From: Streptosporangiaceae bacterium
Lineage (GTDB): Bacteria > Actinomycetota > Actinomycetes > Streptosporangiales > Streptosporangiaceae
Assembly: GCA_030041195.1 (NCBI GenBank)
Contig: JASHOI010000076.1
Location: forward strand, 1-5,964
DNA: 5,964 nucleotides
Direction: 5' to 3'
The position numbers were made by a program, and so were the translations under genes. Positions 5,540 through 5,964 of this stretch are shown here, piece by piece (position 1 is the first letter of the stretch; every line of letters starts with the position of its first letter). Below the pieces are notes generated by a model. The model worked only from the letters and a program-made list of their open reading frames with translations, was not told where the DNA came from and made no database searches.

Positions 5540-5964
5540 TCAGACTCGCTTCCGGTCGAAGAGGGCTCGCTGCCCGGTGCCGAACCGGCGCAGCGCGCCG
5601 TCCGGGCCGGACGCGTTGGGCCGGTTGAAGATCCAGTTCTGCCAGGCGGTCAGCCGGCCGAAGATCTTCGTCTCCATGGTCTCCGGGCCCGCGAACCGGT
5701 AGTTGGCCTCCAGCCCGGTCAGCGCGTCGGGGCTGAAGCTGGCCCGTTCCTCGATCGCGATCCGGATCTCCTCGTCCCAGTCGATGTCGTCCGGCGCGAA
5801 GGTGATCAGGCCCAGGTCGGCCGCGTCCTCGGCTTCCAGCGCCTCGTTCTTGCGCTTCGCCGCGGCCTCGTAGCCGGCGTCGTCGCCCCAGAATCGGGTC
5901 TGCAGCCGGGTCAGCCCGTTGCTCATGGTCAGCGGGCCGAAGTTGGCCTCGCCGAGAGTGATAG
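5540..5964 (-). CDS. boxC: 2,3-epoxybenzoyl-CoA dihydrolase BoxC (partial, C-terminal 140 residues)
   Basis: The frame enters from the right edge and ends at the TGA at 5540-5542. BoxC, a crotonase-superfamily enzyme of about 550 residues, adds water to 2,3-epoxybenzoyl-CoA and opens the ring to 3,4-didehydroadipyl-CoA semialdehyde and formate. The visible part is the C-terminal quarter. It contains ITLGEANFGPLTMSNGLTRL, then RFWGD, ADLGLITFAPDDIDW, IEERASFSPDALTGLEANYRF, and a family-typical ending with TAWQNWIFNRPNA and a final FDRKRV. The ATG at 5926 is internal, because the frame and the family similarity continue upstream to the edge. The active-site glutamates and the CoA-binding crotonase core are outside the window and cannot be assessed. 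It is immediately upstream of boxB, with a 3-bp gap, so this operon is ordered C then B. Confidence 0.92.
   Translation of the reverse strand, partial: ITLGEANFGPLTMSNGLTRLQTRFWGDDAGYEAAAKRKNEALEAEDAADLGLITFAPDDIDWDEEIRIAIEERASFSPDALTGLEANYRFAGPETMETKIFGRLTAWQNWIFNRPNASGPDGALRRFGTGQRALFDRKRV

Noticed and set aside
5540..5926. ATG at 5926 as a true start giving a separate 128-residue protein
   Set aside because: The frame is open upstream to the edge and reads ITLGEANFGPLT, which matches BoxC, so the ATG is an internal methionine of a partial gene.

Overview
The window is very GC-rich DNA with strong third-position GC bias. It carries gene families typical of Actinomycetota: a Pro/Gly/Trp-repeat protein with a DUF4190-type membrane core and a septum-formation-like tail, and a small multi-spanning protein with a Pro/Thr/Gln-rich tail. 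A free-living soil-type actinobacterium is the best guess. Genus cannot be judged from this sequence.

Layout. (1) Positions 1-1106, minus strand: the N-terminal 368 codons of a SelB-like translation GTPase that runs off the left edge. (2) 1107-1265: a divergent intergenic region. It ends in a palindrome that contains the ribosome binding site of the next gene. (3) 1266-2003, plus strand: an unrecognised membrane protein, followed by a strong GC hairpin. (4) 2136-3212, plus strand: a DUF4190/septum-formation-like membrane protein, with a weak promoter candidate in front and a rare TTA codon at position 8. (5) 3224-5964, minus strand: three closely packed genes in transcription order boxC (partial, enters from the right edge), boxB, and a PF04909-type amidohydrolase. 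The plus- and minus-strand blocks meet tail to tail at 3212/3224, with a hairpin spanning both stop codons.

How the genes work together. BoxB and BoxC are the core of the aerobic hybrid ('box') pathway for benzoyl-CoA. BoxB epoxidises the ring, and BoxC opens it hydrolytically to an aliphatic CoA semialdehyde plus formate. Gaps of 3 bp (boxC-boxB) and 33 bp (boxB-amidohydrolase) indicate one transcript. This makes the amidohydrolase a candidate accessory enzyme of aromatic acid catabolism, with unknown substrate. The reductase gene boxA does not follow boxB here. The left half (SelB-like GTPase and two membrane proteins) shows no functional link to the catabolic block.

Most notable points: the SelB-like GTPase has lost the switch I (G2) signature while keeping its P-loop and catalytic-histidine motifs; two mutually exclusive hairpins overlap the ribosome binding site before 1266; and an amidohydrolase is embedded in a box operon. 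I saw no tRNA, rRNA, CRISPR array, insertion sequence or attachment site.
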